From positions 186,001 to 250,000 of the forward strand of contig CAWDQN010000010.1 of assembly GCA_963804495.1 (NCBI GenBank): a stretch of DNA of 64,000 nt. Reading direction: 5' to 3'. Shown in pieces: positions 49,456 through 59,385 of the stretch (within the stretch, counting starts at the first letter, position 1; the number at the start of each line of letters is the position of its first letter). The notes under the pieces were generated by a model. It was given only the letters and a program-made list of their open reading frames with translations, ran no database searches and was not told the origin of the DNA. This stretch comes from Rhodovastum sp963804495 (GTDB lineage: Bacteria > Pseudomonadota > Alphaproteobacteria > Acetobacterales > Acetobacteraceae). Both the position numbers and the translations under genes were made by a program.

Positions 49456-49778
49456 GGCGGTTGTCCTTCCGGAAGGCGGCGTGAGTTTCGTGATGGGGGA
49501 GAGTCCGGTCAACCGGCGCGGTCGGTTGGCTTTTGCTCGCAATGGATTTCGGGTTTCGACCTAAAGATGGCCGAACGCCATCAAATACCTAGGCCAACAA
49601 ACCGAACAAACACGAAATTTCGTGCCGTCAGCACCCGTAGGGCGGATAAGCGCAGCGCCATCCGCCAACGCAAGCCGCTGTCTGCACAGGCATTTCCAAG
49701 CAAGCCGTGGGGCGGGAGAGCGTAGCGTATCCCGCCCTACGTGCCGCGGTGCCGCGCACATGCCGCTTCGGTGCTTGC
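49456..49778. other. Intergenic stretch with interspersed repeats
   Basis: 323 bases. A palindrome CACGAAATTTCGTG (49611-49624) and two copies of a repeat: GTAGGGCGGATAAGCGCAGC (49631) and, inverted, GCGTATCCCGCCCTACG (49725-49741). This GTAGGGCGGATAAGCG-type repeat is frequent in many proteobacterial genomes. No gene seen. Confidence 0.55.
49628..49745. repeat. Inverted pair of GTAGGGCGGATAAGCG-type repeats
   Basis: Left copy CGTAGGGCGGATAAGCGCAG, right copy in reverse orientation (ACGTAGGGCGGGATACGCTA on the minus strand), about 70 bases apart. Known as a widespread intergenic repeat type; no function assigned here. Confidence 0.6.
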
Positions 49779-50369
49779 CTACACACGAATGATGTTTCGG
49801 TAATTCCGCGCGAATTGATAAACTGGCTGAACGCTGACATGAGACAGCGCCTCCCGCCAAACCGATCGCATGTCCGGAATGAACAGCTGGATGACGTTCG
49901 GGTTTCCAGGGTAGCCGCCGCCGTCAACCGGGGATGTGCCAAGATAGGTTTTGCCGGGCCGTACGGGACGACCTTTGCCCTCGTAGGCGTCCAAGGGCTT
50001 CTGCACCACCGCCTTCACAATGCCGTCCGCATGGTTCCATTCCCAGGGGACGGCCAGGAAGGCACGCGCCATTTGAGACAAGTTGAAGCCGCGAGAGGGA
50101 CACGCATCCATAATCTTCATGAGCTGATCAAAATCAACCCACCAGCTTCCGCCCTGTTGATTGTCTGGACCGGTCTGAAGATCAACAAATCTATAATAAT
50201 AGCTGCCAACATACAGGCTGGTGCGATTGGGGTTTTCGATCCCGCCATTCCTCTCGACCGCTCCTCCTTGGGCCGAAAAGTATGTATCGAGTTGATTCCA
50301 ATGAAAACCCTTGGCGACCAGAATCCAATGCGGCTTGCTAAACGCCGCCGCGTTGACCGGTGTTGTCAC
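49779..50369 (-). CDS. Unrecognised protein, possibly an orphan gene
   Basis: 196 residues from GTG 50369, with GGAGG five bases before it. Rich in aromatic residues (WILVAKGFHWNQL, SYYYRFVDL, SWWVDFDQLMKIM) and no signal peptide or membrane helix. Base composition is lower in GC than neighbours. The aromatic-rich pattern suggests a folded protein. I do not recognise a family. It lies alone between interspersed repeats and dnaE. Confidence 0.65.
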   Translation of the reverse strand: MTTPVNAAAFSKPHWILVAKGFHWNQLDTYFSAQGGAVERNGGIENPNRTSLYVGSYYYRFVDLQTGPDNQQGGSWWVDFDQLMKIMDACPSRGFNLSQMARAFLAVPWEWNHADGIVKAVVQKPLDAYEGKGRPVRPGKTYLGTSPVDGGGYPGNPNVIQLFIPDMRSVWREALSHVSVQPVYQFARNYRNIIRV

Positions 50370-50463
50370 GGGCGCCTCCCACCCTGAAGTTCACGCAAGC
50401 CGAAACTAATGAGCAGTCCGGATCGGAGCAATAGGTCGGACTGGCGACTGGCCCGAGGGGTGC

Positions 50464-53400
50464 ATGCAACCGCTTCCTCCGACTCGGCCCACGCACTACA
50501 CCCCCCCCATGCCCCACGCCGATTTCGTCCATCTCCGCGTCCATTCCAGCTATTCGCTCAGCGAAGGCGCCATCAAGGCCGACAAGATCGCCGCCCTGGC
50601 GCGCGAGGCCGCCATGCCGGCGGTCGCCATCGCCAATTCGGGCAATCTGTTCGGCGCCCTCGAATTCTCCCAGGCCTGCGCCGGCAAGGGCGTGCAGCCG
50701 ATCATCGGCTGCCAGATCGCCGTCACCCGCGAGGACAATCCGCGCCTCGCCCCCGATCCGGTGGTGCTGCTCGCCCAGTCCCCGGAAGGGTTCGCCAACC
50801 TCCAGCGACTGTCCTCCGCCGGATTCCTGGAGACCGAACCCGGCCTGAAGCCGCAATTGCCGCTCGCCCGCATCTGCGAGCTTTCCGCCGGCCTCATCCT
50901 GCTGACCGGCGGCACCCACGGCCCGCTCGCCCGCCTGTTGGCGGACGGCCAGAAACACGAGGCCGGGCACCTGCTCGCCCGCTTCGCCGAAGCTTTTCCC
51001 GGCCGCACGGTGATGGAACTGCACCGCCATGGCCTGCCCATGGAGAAAGCCATCGAGCCCGGCCTGATCGCCCTGGCCGACACGACGCAAATCCCATTGG
51101 CCGCCACCAATGATTGTTTCTTCGCCAAACCCGAAATGCACGAGGCGCACGACGCCCTGCTCTGCATCGCCGAGGCCCGCCTGCTGTCCGAACGCGACCG
51201 CCGCCGGGCGACGCCGGAGCACTGGTTCAAACCCGCAAGCGTCATGCGCGCCCTGTTCGCCGATCTGCCGGAGGCGTGCGACAACACGCTGGCCATCGCG
51301 CGCCGCTGCGCGGTCATGGCGGAAACCCGCAAGCCCCTGCTGCCGGTCTGCCCGAAAGTCCGCCCGGGCAGCACGGAAGATGAAACCCTCCGCGCCATGG
51401 CCACCGAAGGCCTGGACCGAAGGCTGGCCGCCATGCAGGCCAATGACACCACACGGCAGGAATACCGCGCCCGCCTTGCCTACGAACTCGATGTCATTGC
51501 CCGCATGGGGTTCCCCGGCTATTTCCTCATCGTCGCCGATTTCATCCAATGGGCCAAAGCGCACGGCATCCCGGTCGGCCCCGGCCGCGGCTCCGGCGCC
51601 GGATCGGTGGTGGCCTGGGCGCTGACGATCACCGACCTGGACCCGATCCGGTTTTCCCTGCTGTTCGAGCGCTTCCTGAACCCCGAGCGGGTGTCGATGC
51701 CCGATTTCGACATCGACTTCTGCCAGGACCGCCGCGACGAGGTGATCGACTATGTGCGCCGCGAATACGGCGCCGACCGGGTCGCCCAGATCATCACGTT
51801 TGGAAAACTGCAGGCCCGCGCCGCGGTTCGCGACGTGGGCCGGGTGCTCGGGCTTCCGTTCGGCCAGGTCAACAAGGTCGCCGAGCTGATCCCCAACAAC
51901 CCGGCCAAACCCGTCACGCTGCAGCAGGCGGTGGACGGCGAGCCGAAGCTGCAGCAGATGCGCGCCGAGGACGAGGCGGTGCGCCGGCTGCTGGAAATCG
52001 CCCTGCAGATCGAGGGACTGTACCGCCACGCCAGCACCCATGCCGCCGGCGTGGTCATCGGCGACCGCAGCCTGACGGAACTGGTGCCGATCTACCGCGA
52101 TCCGAAGTCGGATTTCCTGGTCACCCGGTACCTCGATGAAATACGTTGAACAGGCCGGCCTGGTGAAATTCGATTTTCTGGGACTCACCACCCTGACCAT
52201 CCTGCAACGCGCGGTCGGTTTCCTGCGTGCCCGGCAGATCGACATCGACCTCGACCGGCTGCCGCTCGACGACAAGCGGACCTACGACATGCTGCAGCAT
52301 GGCGATGCCGGCGGGGTGTTCCAGTTCGAAAGCCAGGGCATGCGCGACGTGCTCCGGCAAATGCGCCCCGACTGTTTCGAGGACCTGATCGCTGCCGGCG
52401 CGCTGTACCGGCCGGGGCCGATGGCCAATATCCCCGCCTATTGCCAGCGCAAGCACGGCGAGAAATGGGAGCCGCCGCACGAGGACATCCGCGACATCCT
52501 GGCGCCGACCTACGGCATCATGGTCTACCAGGAACAGGTCATGCAGATCGCCCAGAGGATGGCGGGCTACAGCCTGGGCGCGGCCGATCTGTTGCGCCGC
52601 GCCATGGGCAAGAAAATCCGCGCCGAGATGGAAGCCCAGCGGAAAATCTTCGTCGCCGGCGCCACCGCCCGCGGCATTCCGCCCGCCAAGGCCGAAGAGG
52701 TTTTCGACCTCATGGCCAAGTTCGCCGATTACGGCTTCAACCGTTCGCACGCGGCCGGCTATGCGCTGTTGTCGTATCAAACCGCCTGGCTGAAGGCGAA
52801 CCATCCGGAGGCATTCCTCGCCGCCTGCATGTCGCTGGCCATCAACAACACCGACAAGCTCGCGGCGCTGCGCCAGGAGGCGCTGCGCATGGGCATCTGC
52901 GTGCTGCCGCCCGACATCAACCGCTCCGGCGCGGATTTCGTGCTGGAGGACGACGCCGAACACGGGCTGTGTGTTCGCTACGCGCTGGCTGCGGTGAAGA
53001 AAGTCGGCATGGCGGCGATGCAGTCCGTTGTTGCCGCGCGCGGCGAGCGGGCGTTCGCCGATCTCGCCAACGTCGCCGCCCGCGTTGACGCCAAACACCT
53101 CAACCGCATGCAACTGGAGAACCTGGTTCGCGCCGGCGCTTTCGACCGCCTCGACAACAACCGCGCCCGCGTGTTCGCCGCCGCGGAAACCATCCTGCGC
53201 CGTGCCCAGGCCAGCGCCGAGGAACGCCAGAGCGGCCAGACCGGCCTGTTCGGCGGCTCAGGCAAGCCGGAGCGCCTGCATTTGCCCGATCTTCCCGACT
53301 GGGACCCGATGGACCGGCTCGGCTATGAGGCCGAGGCAATCGGTTTTCACCTCACCTCCCACCCGCTCGACGCCTATGGCGCGGCGCTGCGCCGCCTCGG

Positions 53401-53929
53401 CGTGGTCGCCAGCAACCAGCTCGAAGCGCGGGCCCAGTCCGGTCCGGCGCGGGTCAAGCTCGCCGGCAGCGTCATCGGCAGCAAAGAGCAAATCACCCGC
53501 ACCGGCAGCCGCATGGCCTGGGTGCGCCTGTCCGATGCCGGCGGCTCTTACGAGGTCACCTGTTTTTCCGAAGTGCTGGCGCGCTCGCGGGAGCTTCTCA
53601 GCGCTGGCACCTCGGTTCTCGTCACCGCCGATATCCGCCTGGAAGGCGAGGCGCTGCGCATCACCGCGCAGGACGTGGCCCCGCTGGACGCCGCCGCGTC
53701 GCAGGCCGGCGCCGGCATGCGCGTCTGGCTACAGAAAACCGAAGCGGTGGCGCATATCCGCACCCTGCTCGAACGCGAAGGCCGCGGCCGCGGCCGCGTC
53801 GTTCTGGTGCCGAGGCTGGATGCCGAACAGGATGTAGAAATCATCCTGCCGGGAGGGTTCAACGTCTCGCCGCGCCTGGCGCAGGCGCTAAAGGTGCTGG
53901 CCGGCGTAGAAAGAGTAGAAGACCTATAA
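50464..53929 (+). CDS. dnaE: DNA polymerase III alpha subunit (one-base frameshift)
   Basis: About 1150 residues if corrected. PHP domain starts FVHLRVHSSYSLSEGAI; polymerase palm has GPGRGSGAGSVVAWAL and the catalytic PDFDIDFC; later the beta-clamp and OB-fold region (VKLAGSVIGSKEQITR). ATG 50464 or, more likely, 50509 (MPHADFVHL). The frame changes near 52131-52135: upstream ends DFLVTRY, downstream restarts SMKYVEQAGLVKFDFLGL, needing one base fewer. dnaE is the replicative polymerase and essential, so an error in the sequence is likely. It follows lolD on the same strand, across two minus-strand genes. Confidence 0.95.
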
Positions 53930-53930
53930 A

Positions 53931-53997
53931 GAATGGGTTCCAAGGGCCTCGCGGCCCTTGGCGGGTCCAGGGCAGAGCCCTGGCCTTCCCTGTCTTC
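53931..53997 (+). repeat. Half copy of the intergenic repeat
   Basis: CCAAGGGCCTCGCGGCCCTTGG (53940-53961), GCGGGT, CCAGGGCAGAGCCCTGG (53968-53984), CCTTCC. Nearly identical to the right half of the copy at 62480. It fills the gap between the convergent dnaE and rseP genes. Confidence 0.88.
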
Positions 53998-55110
53998 CTA
54001 CCCGATCAGCCCCGCCACCCAATGAATGATCCCGATATGCCCGAGATCGTTCCAGGTCGCAAAAACGAACAACCCCAAAATCAGCGCCAGTCCCGCCCGG
54101 AACCCGTAGTCCTGGGCCCGTTGCGGCAACGGCCGCCCACGCACCGCCTCGGCGAGGTAAAACAGCAAATGCCCCCCGTCGAGCACCGGGATAGGAAACA
54201 GGTTGATCAGCCCGAGGTTCACCGACAGCAGGGCGATGAATGACACCAGGCTGGCCGCCCCAAGCTCGGCCACCTGGCCGGAAAGCTGGGCGATGCGCAA
54301 CGGTCCGCCGAGGTCGTCGGTGCCGCGGTTGCTGGTGATCATGCCCCACACCCCGGCCAGGGTCTGGACGCTCACATCCCAGGTATGCGCCACCCCGGCC
54401 GGCAATGCCGCCCAGGGGGAAAGCCGGACATATTCCACCGCGCCGCCGCGGATGCCGAGCACGCCGACCTTCGTGCCGCCCGCCTCGCGGATGTCGGGAA
54501 TCACGGTCATGTCGCGGCTGACGCCGCCGCTGGCGATCGTCAGATGCACTTCCTGGCCCGGGTTGGCCGCGACGGCGCGCTGGATTTCCTCAAAGCGTTG
54601 GATCGGCCGGCCTTCGATCGCCTCGATCCGGTCGCCTTTCTGCAGCCCCGCGCGGGCTGCCGCCGAACCCTCGACAACATCGCCCACCACCGGCAGCGGA
54701 ACGCCACGGCCAACGGTCGCGAACAGGGCCGCGAACAGCACGATCGCCAGCAGGAAATTGGCGGCCGGCCCGGCGGCGACGGCGATGGCACGGGCGCCCA
54801 CCGATTTCTCGTGGAACGTGCGCCCGGGCTGCCAACTCGCCCGCACCTCGTCGGTCACGTCCTCTGGCCGCTCCTGGCCGTGCATCTTCACGTAACCGCC
54901 GAGCGGGATCCAGGCGACCTTCCACACGGTGCCCACCCGGTCGGTCCAGGACACCAGCGCGCGCCCGAAGCCGATGGAGAAGGTCTCGACGTGCACGCCG
55001 ACAAAGCGCGCCGCAAGGTAGTGGCCAAGCTCATGGATGAACACCAGAACGCCCAGCACGATGACAAACGCCACCGGCGTGCGCAGGAACTCGGGCAGGA
55101 AGTCGAGCAT
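53998..55110 (-). CDS. rseP: Site-2 zinc metalloprotease RseP
   Basis: 370 residues. First membrane helix carries HELGH (zinc site) in VFIHELGHYLAARF; a PDZ domain lies around residues 125-210; the second zinc ligand is NLFPIPVLDGGHL. It cleaves anti-sigma factors and leftover signal peptides inside the membrane. Last gene of the rpsB-to-rseP cluster; the start ATG 55110 is eight bases after dxr. Confidence 0.95.
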   Translation of the reverse strand: MLDFLPEFLRTPVAFVIVLGVLVFIHELGHYLAARFVGVHVETFSIGFGRALVSWTDRVGTVWKVAWIPLGGYVKMHGQERPEDVTDEVRASWQPGRTFHEKSVGARAIAVAAGPAANFLLAIVLFAALFATVGRGVPLPVVGDVVEGSAAARAGLQKGDRIEAIEGRPIQRFEEIQRAVAANPGQEVHLTIASGGVSRDMTVIPDIREAGGTKVGVLGIRGGAVEYVRLSPWAALPAGVAHTWDVSVQTLAGVWGMITSNRGTDDLGGPLRIAQLSGQVAELGAASLVSFIALLSVNLGLINLFPIPVLDGGHLLFYLAEAVRGRPLPQRAQDYGFRAGLALILGLFVFATWNDLGHIGIIHWVAGLIG

Positions 55111-55118
55111 GGTCCCCC

Positions 55119-56282
55119 TCAGGCGGCAGCCGCCAATGTTGCGCAAATTCCGGCGGCGGCCCTGCGTGCGCGTGCGTCGAGATCGACCACCTCGTCCAGC
55201 GTGTCCGCCGGCAGGCAACCCATCTCGTCGAGCACGCGGGCAACCGTGCCGGCGATATCGAGAAAGCCGATGCGGCGGGCCAGGAAGGCTTCCACCGCAA
55301 TCTCGTTGGCAGCGCTCAAGATGGTGGGGGCGCCGCCGCCCGCCTGCAAGGCGTCGCGGGCAAGAACCAGGGCGGGAAAGCGTTCGAGATCGGGTTCGAA
55401 GAACTCCAGCCTTGCCACCGCGGCAAGGTCGAGCCGCCGCGCCGGCGTGGCGATGCGGCCAGGCCAGGCCAGCGTGTGCGCGATCGGCACCCGCATGTCC
55501 GGGCTGCCGAGCTGGGCGAGCACGCTGCCGTCGCTGTAATGAACCAGCCCGTGCACCACCGATTGCGGGTGAAACAGCACGCCGATGCGCTCGGAGGGCA
55601 GATCGAACAGCCGCGCCGCCTCGATCAGCTCCAGGCCCTTGTTGAACATGGTGGCGCTGTCGATGGTGATCTTCGCGCCCATCGACCACACCGGATGGCG
55701 CAGCGCCGCTTCCGGTGGGGCGACGCGCATTTCCTCCAGCGTGGCGGTGCGGAACGGCCCGCCGGACGCCGTGAGGATAATTTTCTCGATGGCGCCGCGG
55801 TTGCCGTCGGCCATCGACTGGAAGATGGCGTTGTGCTCCGAATCCACCGGCAGCAGGGTGGCGCCGTGTTGGCGCACGGCCCGCAGCATGACCTCGCCGG
55901 CGCAGACCAGCGCCTCCTTGTTGGCCAGCGCCACCGATTTGCCGCGCCGGATGGCGGCGAGCGTCGAGGGCAGGCCGGCGGCGCCGGTGATGGCGGCGAT
56001 GGTCCAGTCGGCATCCAGCGACGCCGCCTCGACCACCGCTTCGCTGCCGCTCGCCACCTCCACGCCGGTGCCGTCCAGGGCGGCGGCGAGGCCGGCATGG
56101 CCGGCCGGGTCGGCGATCACCGCCCGCCGGGCGCGCAGGGCGCGGGCCTGCTCGGCCAGCAGGCCAACGTTGCGCCCGCCCACCAGGGCGACCACCCGAT
56201 AGGACTGCGGGTCGGCCGCCAGCAGCTCCACCGTCTGGGTGCCGATGCTGCCGGTGCTGCCCAGGACCGTTACGGTTTTCAT
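55119..56282 (-). CDS. dxr: 1-deoxy-D-xylulose 5-phosphate reductoisomerase
   Basis: 387 residues. Second step of the MEP isoprenoid pathway. NADPH site GSTGSIGTQT, metal-binding VDSEHNAIFQ, ALANKEALVCAG. The ATG at 56282 overlaps the cdsA stop (ATGA); an in-frame ATG at 56288 is an alternative. Confidence 0.96.
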   Translation of the reverse strand: MKTVTVLGSTGSIGTQTVELLAADPQSYRVVALVGGRNVGLLAEQARALRARRAVIADPAGHAGLAAALDGTGVEVASGSEAVVEAASLDADWTIAAITGAAGLPSTLAAIRRGKSVALANKEALVCAGEVMLRAVRQHGATLLPVDSEHNAIFQSMADGNRGAIEKIILTASGGPFRTATLEEMRVAPPEAALRHPVWSMGAKITIDSATMFNKGLELIEAARLFDLPSERIGVLFHPQSVVHGLVHYSDGSVLAQLGSPDMRVPIAHTLAWPGRIATPARRLDLAAVARLEFFEPDLERFPALVLARDALQAGGGAPTILSAANEIAVEAFLARRIGFLDIAGTVARVLDEMGCLPADTLDEVVDLDARARRAAAGICATLAAAA

Positions 56283-57145
56283 CGCCACAGCTCCACCCCA
56301 CGCCCCATCGCCGCTGCCAGCAGCGCCGCCGCCGGGGCGGCGGTGAGCAGGCCGTCGAGGCGGTCGAGCAGGCCGCCATGACCGGGGATCAGGCGGCCCG
56401 AGTCCTTCACGCCATAATGCCGTTTCACTGCGCTCTCCAGAAGGTCACCGATCTGCGCCGCAATGCCGATGCCGGCCGCCACGGGCAGGATGTGCGCCAC
56501 GCGCCCGCCATGCAGGGCCAGCGCCGCGGCGGCGCCGACCGCCATCGCGCCGGCGAGGCCGCCGGCCGCGCCGGACCATGTCTTGGACGGTGAGATGCGG
56601 GGGGCCAGCTTCGGCCCTCCCAGCAGGCGCCCAACCGTATAGGCGCCGATATCGCTGGCCCAGACCACCAGCAGCAGGAACAACAGGTTGTCGCGCCCGG
56701 TGGCCCCGTCGCCGCGCAGCCAGGCGAGCGCCACGATGGCGCCACCCAGATAAGGGATGCCGGCAGCCAGGCTGGCCCGTCCGCCCAGGCACCAGGCCAG
56801 CAGGAAGCCGGCGCCGATCACCCCCACGCCCAGCAGCGAGCGGTCGAGGCAGGCCAGGGCGCCGGCCACCAGCACCAGCAGCGGAATGACCGCCCCTTCC
56901 GCGCTGGCGAGCCGGGCGCCGCACAGATGCGTCCATTCCAGCGCCAGCCCGGCCCAGGCCAGCATCAGCAGCGCCGCCCAGAACCAGCCGCCAAGCCACA
57001 GGCAACCCAGGGCCAGCGGTGCCAGCAGGGCGGCCGAAATGGCGCGCTTGCGCAGGTCGGCCCAGCGGATGCGCGGGGCGGCCGGCTGCGGCGGTGGAAG
57101 CGGGTCAGGCTGGCCGTGCACCGAACCGGCGCTCGCGGCGGGCAT
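56279..57145 (-). CDS. cdsA: Phosphatidate cytidylyltransferase
   Basis: 288 residues, multi-pass membrane enzyme making CDP-diacylglycerol for phospholipids. Signature SPSKTWSGAAGG and the CDS end KDSGRLIPGHGGLLDRLDGL. The first 40 residues are a proline-rich cytosolic tail; its start overlaps the uppS end by about 40 bases, so a later start is possible. Confidence 0.93.
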   Translation of the reverse strand: MPAASAGSVHGQPDPLPPPQPAAPRIRWADLRKRAISAALLAPLALGCLWLGGWFWAALLMLAWAGLALEWTHLCGARLASAEGAVIPLLVLVAGALACLDRSLLGVGVIGAGFLLAWCLGGRASLAAGIPYLGGAIVALAWLRGDGATGRDNLLFLLLVVWASDIGAYTVGRLLGGPKLAPRISPSKTWSGAAGGLAGAMAVGAAAALALHGGRVAHILPVAAGIGIAAQIGDLLESAVKRHYGVKDSGRLIPGHGGLLDRLDGLLTAAPAAALLAAAMGRGVELWR

Positions 57146-57854
57146 ACTCGGCGATCGCTTCGGCGAAATGCGCCGGCCCGAAATCGGGCCACAGCACGTC
57201 GAGAAACAGCAATTCGGCGTAGGCTGACTGCCATAGCAGGAAATTGGACAGGCGCTGCTCGCCGCTGGTGCGGATGATCAGGTCGGGGTCGGGCATGGGC
57301 GAGGTCGAGAGCAGAGCGCCGAAGCGCGCTTCATCGATCGCCTCCGGATTGAGCTCGCCCTGAGTTGCGGCGCGGGCGGCGGCGCGCACCGCCGCGACGA
57401 TTTCGCCGCGGGCGCCGTAGGACAGGGCCAGGGTCAGGTTCAGGCGGGAATTGCCTTCGGTCTCGCCCTCGGCGTGCATGAGGTCGGCGACGATGTCGGC
57501 GTCGAAGCGGTCGCGGTCGCCGATGAAGCGCAGCCGCACGCCCTCGCGCTTCAGCTCCGCCACTTCGCTGCGCAGGTAGTGGCGCAGCAGGCCGGTGAGG
57601 TCGAGCACCTCGCCGGCGGGACGGCGCCAGTTTTCGCTGCTGAACGCATACAGGGTGATCCAGCCGACCCCGTGCCGGATGGCGGATTCGACGGTGCTGC
57701 GCACCGCCTGCGCGCCGGCCCGGTGGCCGGCAACGCGCGGCAGCCCGCGCGAGGCGGCCCAGCGGCCATTGCCATCCATGATGATGGCGATGTGGCGCGG
57801 CGGCAGGTCAGCCGTCGCCGCGGCCGTCTCGGCCGTCAGCGCGACATTCGTCAT
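57105..57854 (-). CDS. uppS: Undecaprenyl diphosphate synthase
   Basis: 249 residues. cis-Prenyltransferase: IAIIMDGNGRWA with the catalytic Asp, YAFSSENWRRP and DLIIRTSGEQRLSNFLLWQ. Makes the lipid carrier for peptidoglycan and LPS synthesis. The ATG at 57854 is chosen; a longer frame to 57917 would overlap frr. Confidence 0.96.
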   Translation of the reverse strand: MTNVALTAETAAATADLPPRHIAIIMDGNGRWAASRGLPRVAGHRAGAQAVRSTVESAIRHGVGWITLYAFSSENWRRPAGEVLDLTGLLRHYLRSEVAELKREGVRLRFIGDRDRFDADIVADLMHAEGETEGNSRLNLTLALSYGARGEIVAAVRAAARAATQGELNPEAIDEARFGALLSTSPMPDPDLIIRTSGEQRLSNFLLWQSAYAELLFLDVLWPDFGPAHFAEAIAEYARRERRFGARPA

Positions 57855-57882
57855 GGCTGCCACCGGTAACCGTCCAAATCTC

Positions 57883-58449
57883 TCAGACCTGTTTGATTTC
57901 CTTGTCTTTCTCGACAAGAGCCTCGTCGATTCGCTTGATATACGAATCGGTCAGTTTCTGCACCTCGTCCACCCAGTGCTTCTCCTCGTCCTGGCTGATG
58001 GTGCCCTTTTTTTCGAGCGCCTTGGTCTGCTCCATGCCGTCGCGGCGGACACCGCGCACCGCCACCTTGGCGCTCTCGGCGTAGCGGTGGGCGGCCTTCG
58101 CCAACTCGATGCGACGCTCGCCGGTGAGCTGCGGGATCGGCACCCGGACGAGTTGACCGTCGGCGGCCGGGTTGAGCCCGAGGCCGCAATCGCGGATGGC
58201 GACCACCACGGAATTGACCAGGCTGCGATCCCATACCTGCACGGTGAGCATGCGCAATTCCGGCACCGCGATGGTGCCGACCTGCGGCAGCGGCACCTCG
58301 CTGCCATAGGCGCTGACGCGCACCGGCTCCAGCAGGCCGGGGCTGGCCCGGCCGGTGCGCAGGCCGGCGAATTCGCGCTTCAGCGCGTCGATCGCGCCGT
58401 CCATGCGGCGCGTGAGGTCTTGTTTCAGGCCGTTCAGATCGGTCGCCAC
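57883..58449 (-). CDS. frr: Ribosome recycling factor
   Basis: 188 residues. LKREFAGLRTGRASPGLLEP and the C-terminal helix KALEKKGTISQDEEKHWVDE are diagnostic. Splits post-termination ribosomes with EF-G. Between pyrH and uppS as usual. Confidence 0.97.
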   Translation of the reverse strand: MATDLNGLKQDLTRRMDGAIDALKREFAGLRTGRASPGLLEPVRVSAYGSEVPLPQVGTIAVPELRMLTVQVWDRSLVNSVVVAIRDCGLGLNPAADGQLVRVPIPQLTGERRIELAKAAHRYAESAKVAVRGVRRDGMEQTKALEKKGTISQDEEKHWVDEVQKLTDSYIKRIDEALVEKDKEIKQV

Positions 58450-58506
58450 CGCAACCTCCTCCGTGGTTCAGCCGCCCCAGGTCATTGCGCAGGTCATGCG
58501 CGGCGG

Positions 58507-59232
58507 TCAGGTCGGCTCGAAAATGGTGGTGAACCGCCCCTCGCCGCGCATGACCTGGGCGAAGGCGCCGGGCGCGTGGATGTTGAAGACGATGATGGGC
58601 AGGCGATTCTCGCGTGCCAGGCTGATGGCGGATGCGTCCATCACCGCCAGGTCGCGCGACAGCACGTCGAGATAGGTCAGTTGGTGGAACCGTTCCGCGT
58701 CGGGGCATTTGCGCGGGTCGGCGGTGTAGACGCCGTCGACCTGGGTGCCCTTCAGCAGGGCATCGCAGCCCATTTCGGCGGCGCGCAGGGCGGCGGCGGT
58801 GTCGGTGGTGAAGAACGGGTTGCCGGTGCCGGCGGCGAAAATCACCACCCGCCCCTTTTCCATGTGCCGCTCGGCGCGCCGGCGGATATAGGGCTCGCAG
58901 ACGCTGGCCATCGGAATGGCGGACTGCACCCGGGTCGGCACGCCGCGCTTTTCCAGCGCGTTCTGCATGGCCAGAGCGTTCATCACGGTGGCGATCATGC
59001 CCATATAGTCGGCTTGGGCGCGGTCCATGCCGTGCGCCGCGGCGGAGACGCCGCGGAAGATATTGCCGCCGCCGATGACCAGGCAGACCTGCACCCCCAT
59101 GGACACCACGGCGGCGACATCGCTGGCGATACGGATCACCGTCTCGGTGTCGAGCCCGTAGTCGCGCCGTCCCATCAGGGCCTCGCCGGACACCTTCAGG
59201 AGGACGCGTTTGTAGGGGAGGGTCGGGCTCAT
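58507..59232 (-). CDS. pyrH: Uridylate kinase
   Basis: 241 residues. Amino-acid-kinase fold: RVLLKVSGEALMG, VIGGGNIFRG, GTGNPFFTTDTAAALRA, DASAISLARENRLPIIVF. Converts UMP to UDP; hexameric. ATG 59232; a longer frame reaches 59301. Confidence 0.96.
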   Translation of the reverse strand: MSPTLPYKRVLLKVSGEALMGRRDYGLDTETVIRIASDVAAVVSMGVQVCLVIGGGNIFRGVSAAAHGMDRAQADYMGMIATVMNALAMQNALEKRGVPTRVQSAIPMASVCEPYIRRRAERHMEKGRVVIFAAGTGNPFFTTDTAAALRAAEMGCDALLKGTQVDGVYTADPRKCPDAERFHQLTYLDVLSRDLAVMDASAISLARENRLPIIVFNIHAPGAFAQVMRGEGRFTTIFEPT

Positions 59233-59385
59233 TGTTCCGTTATCGTTGCGTGCTGGCGGCCGGCGCGGCGGCACGCTACTAGGGCGCTCCGCGCGCGACA
59301 AGCAAGGGTTGCGCCCGGCACGCGCAGGTCACGCGCGCGTACCGGGATCAACACCAAGGATAGGTCGTCGGTCAGGCGGCGTCGG

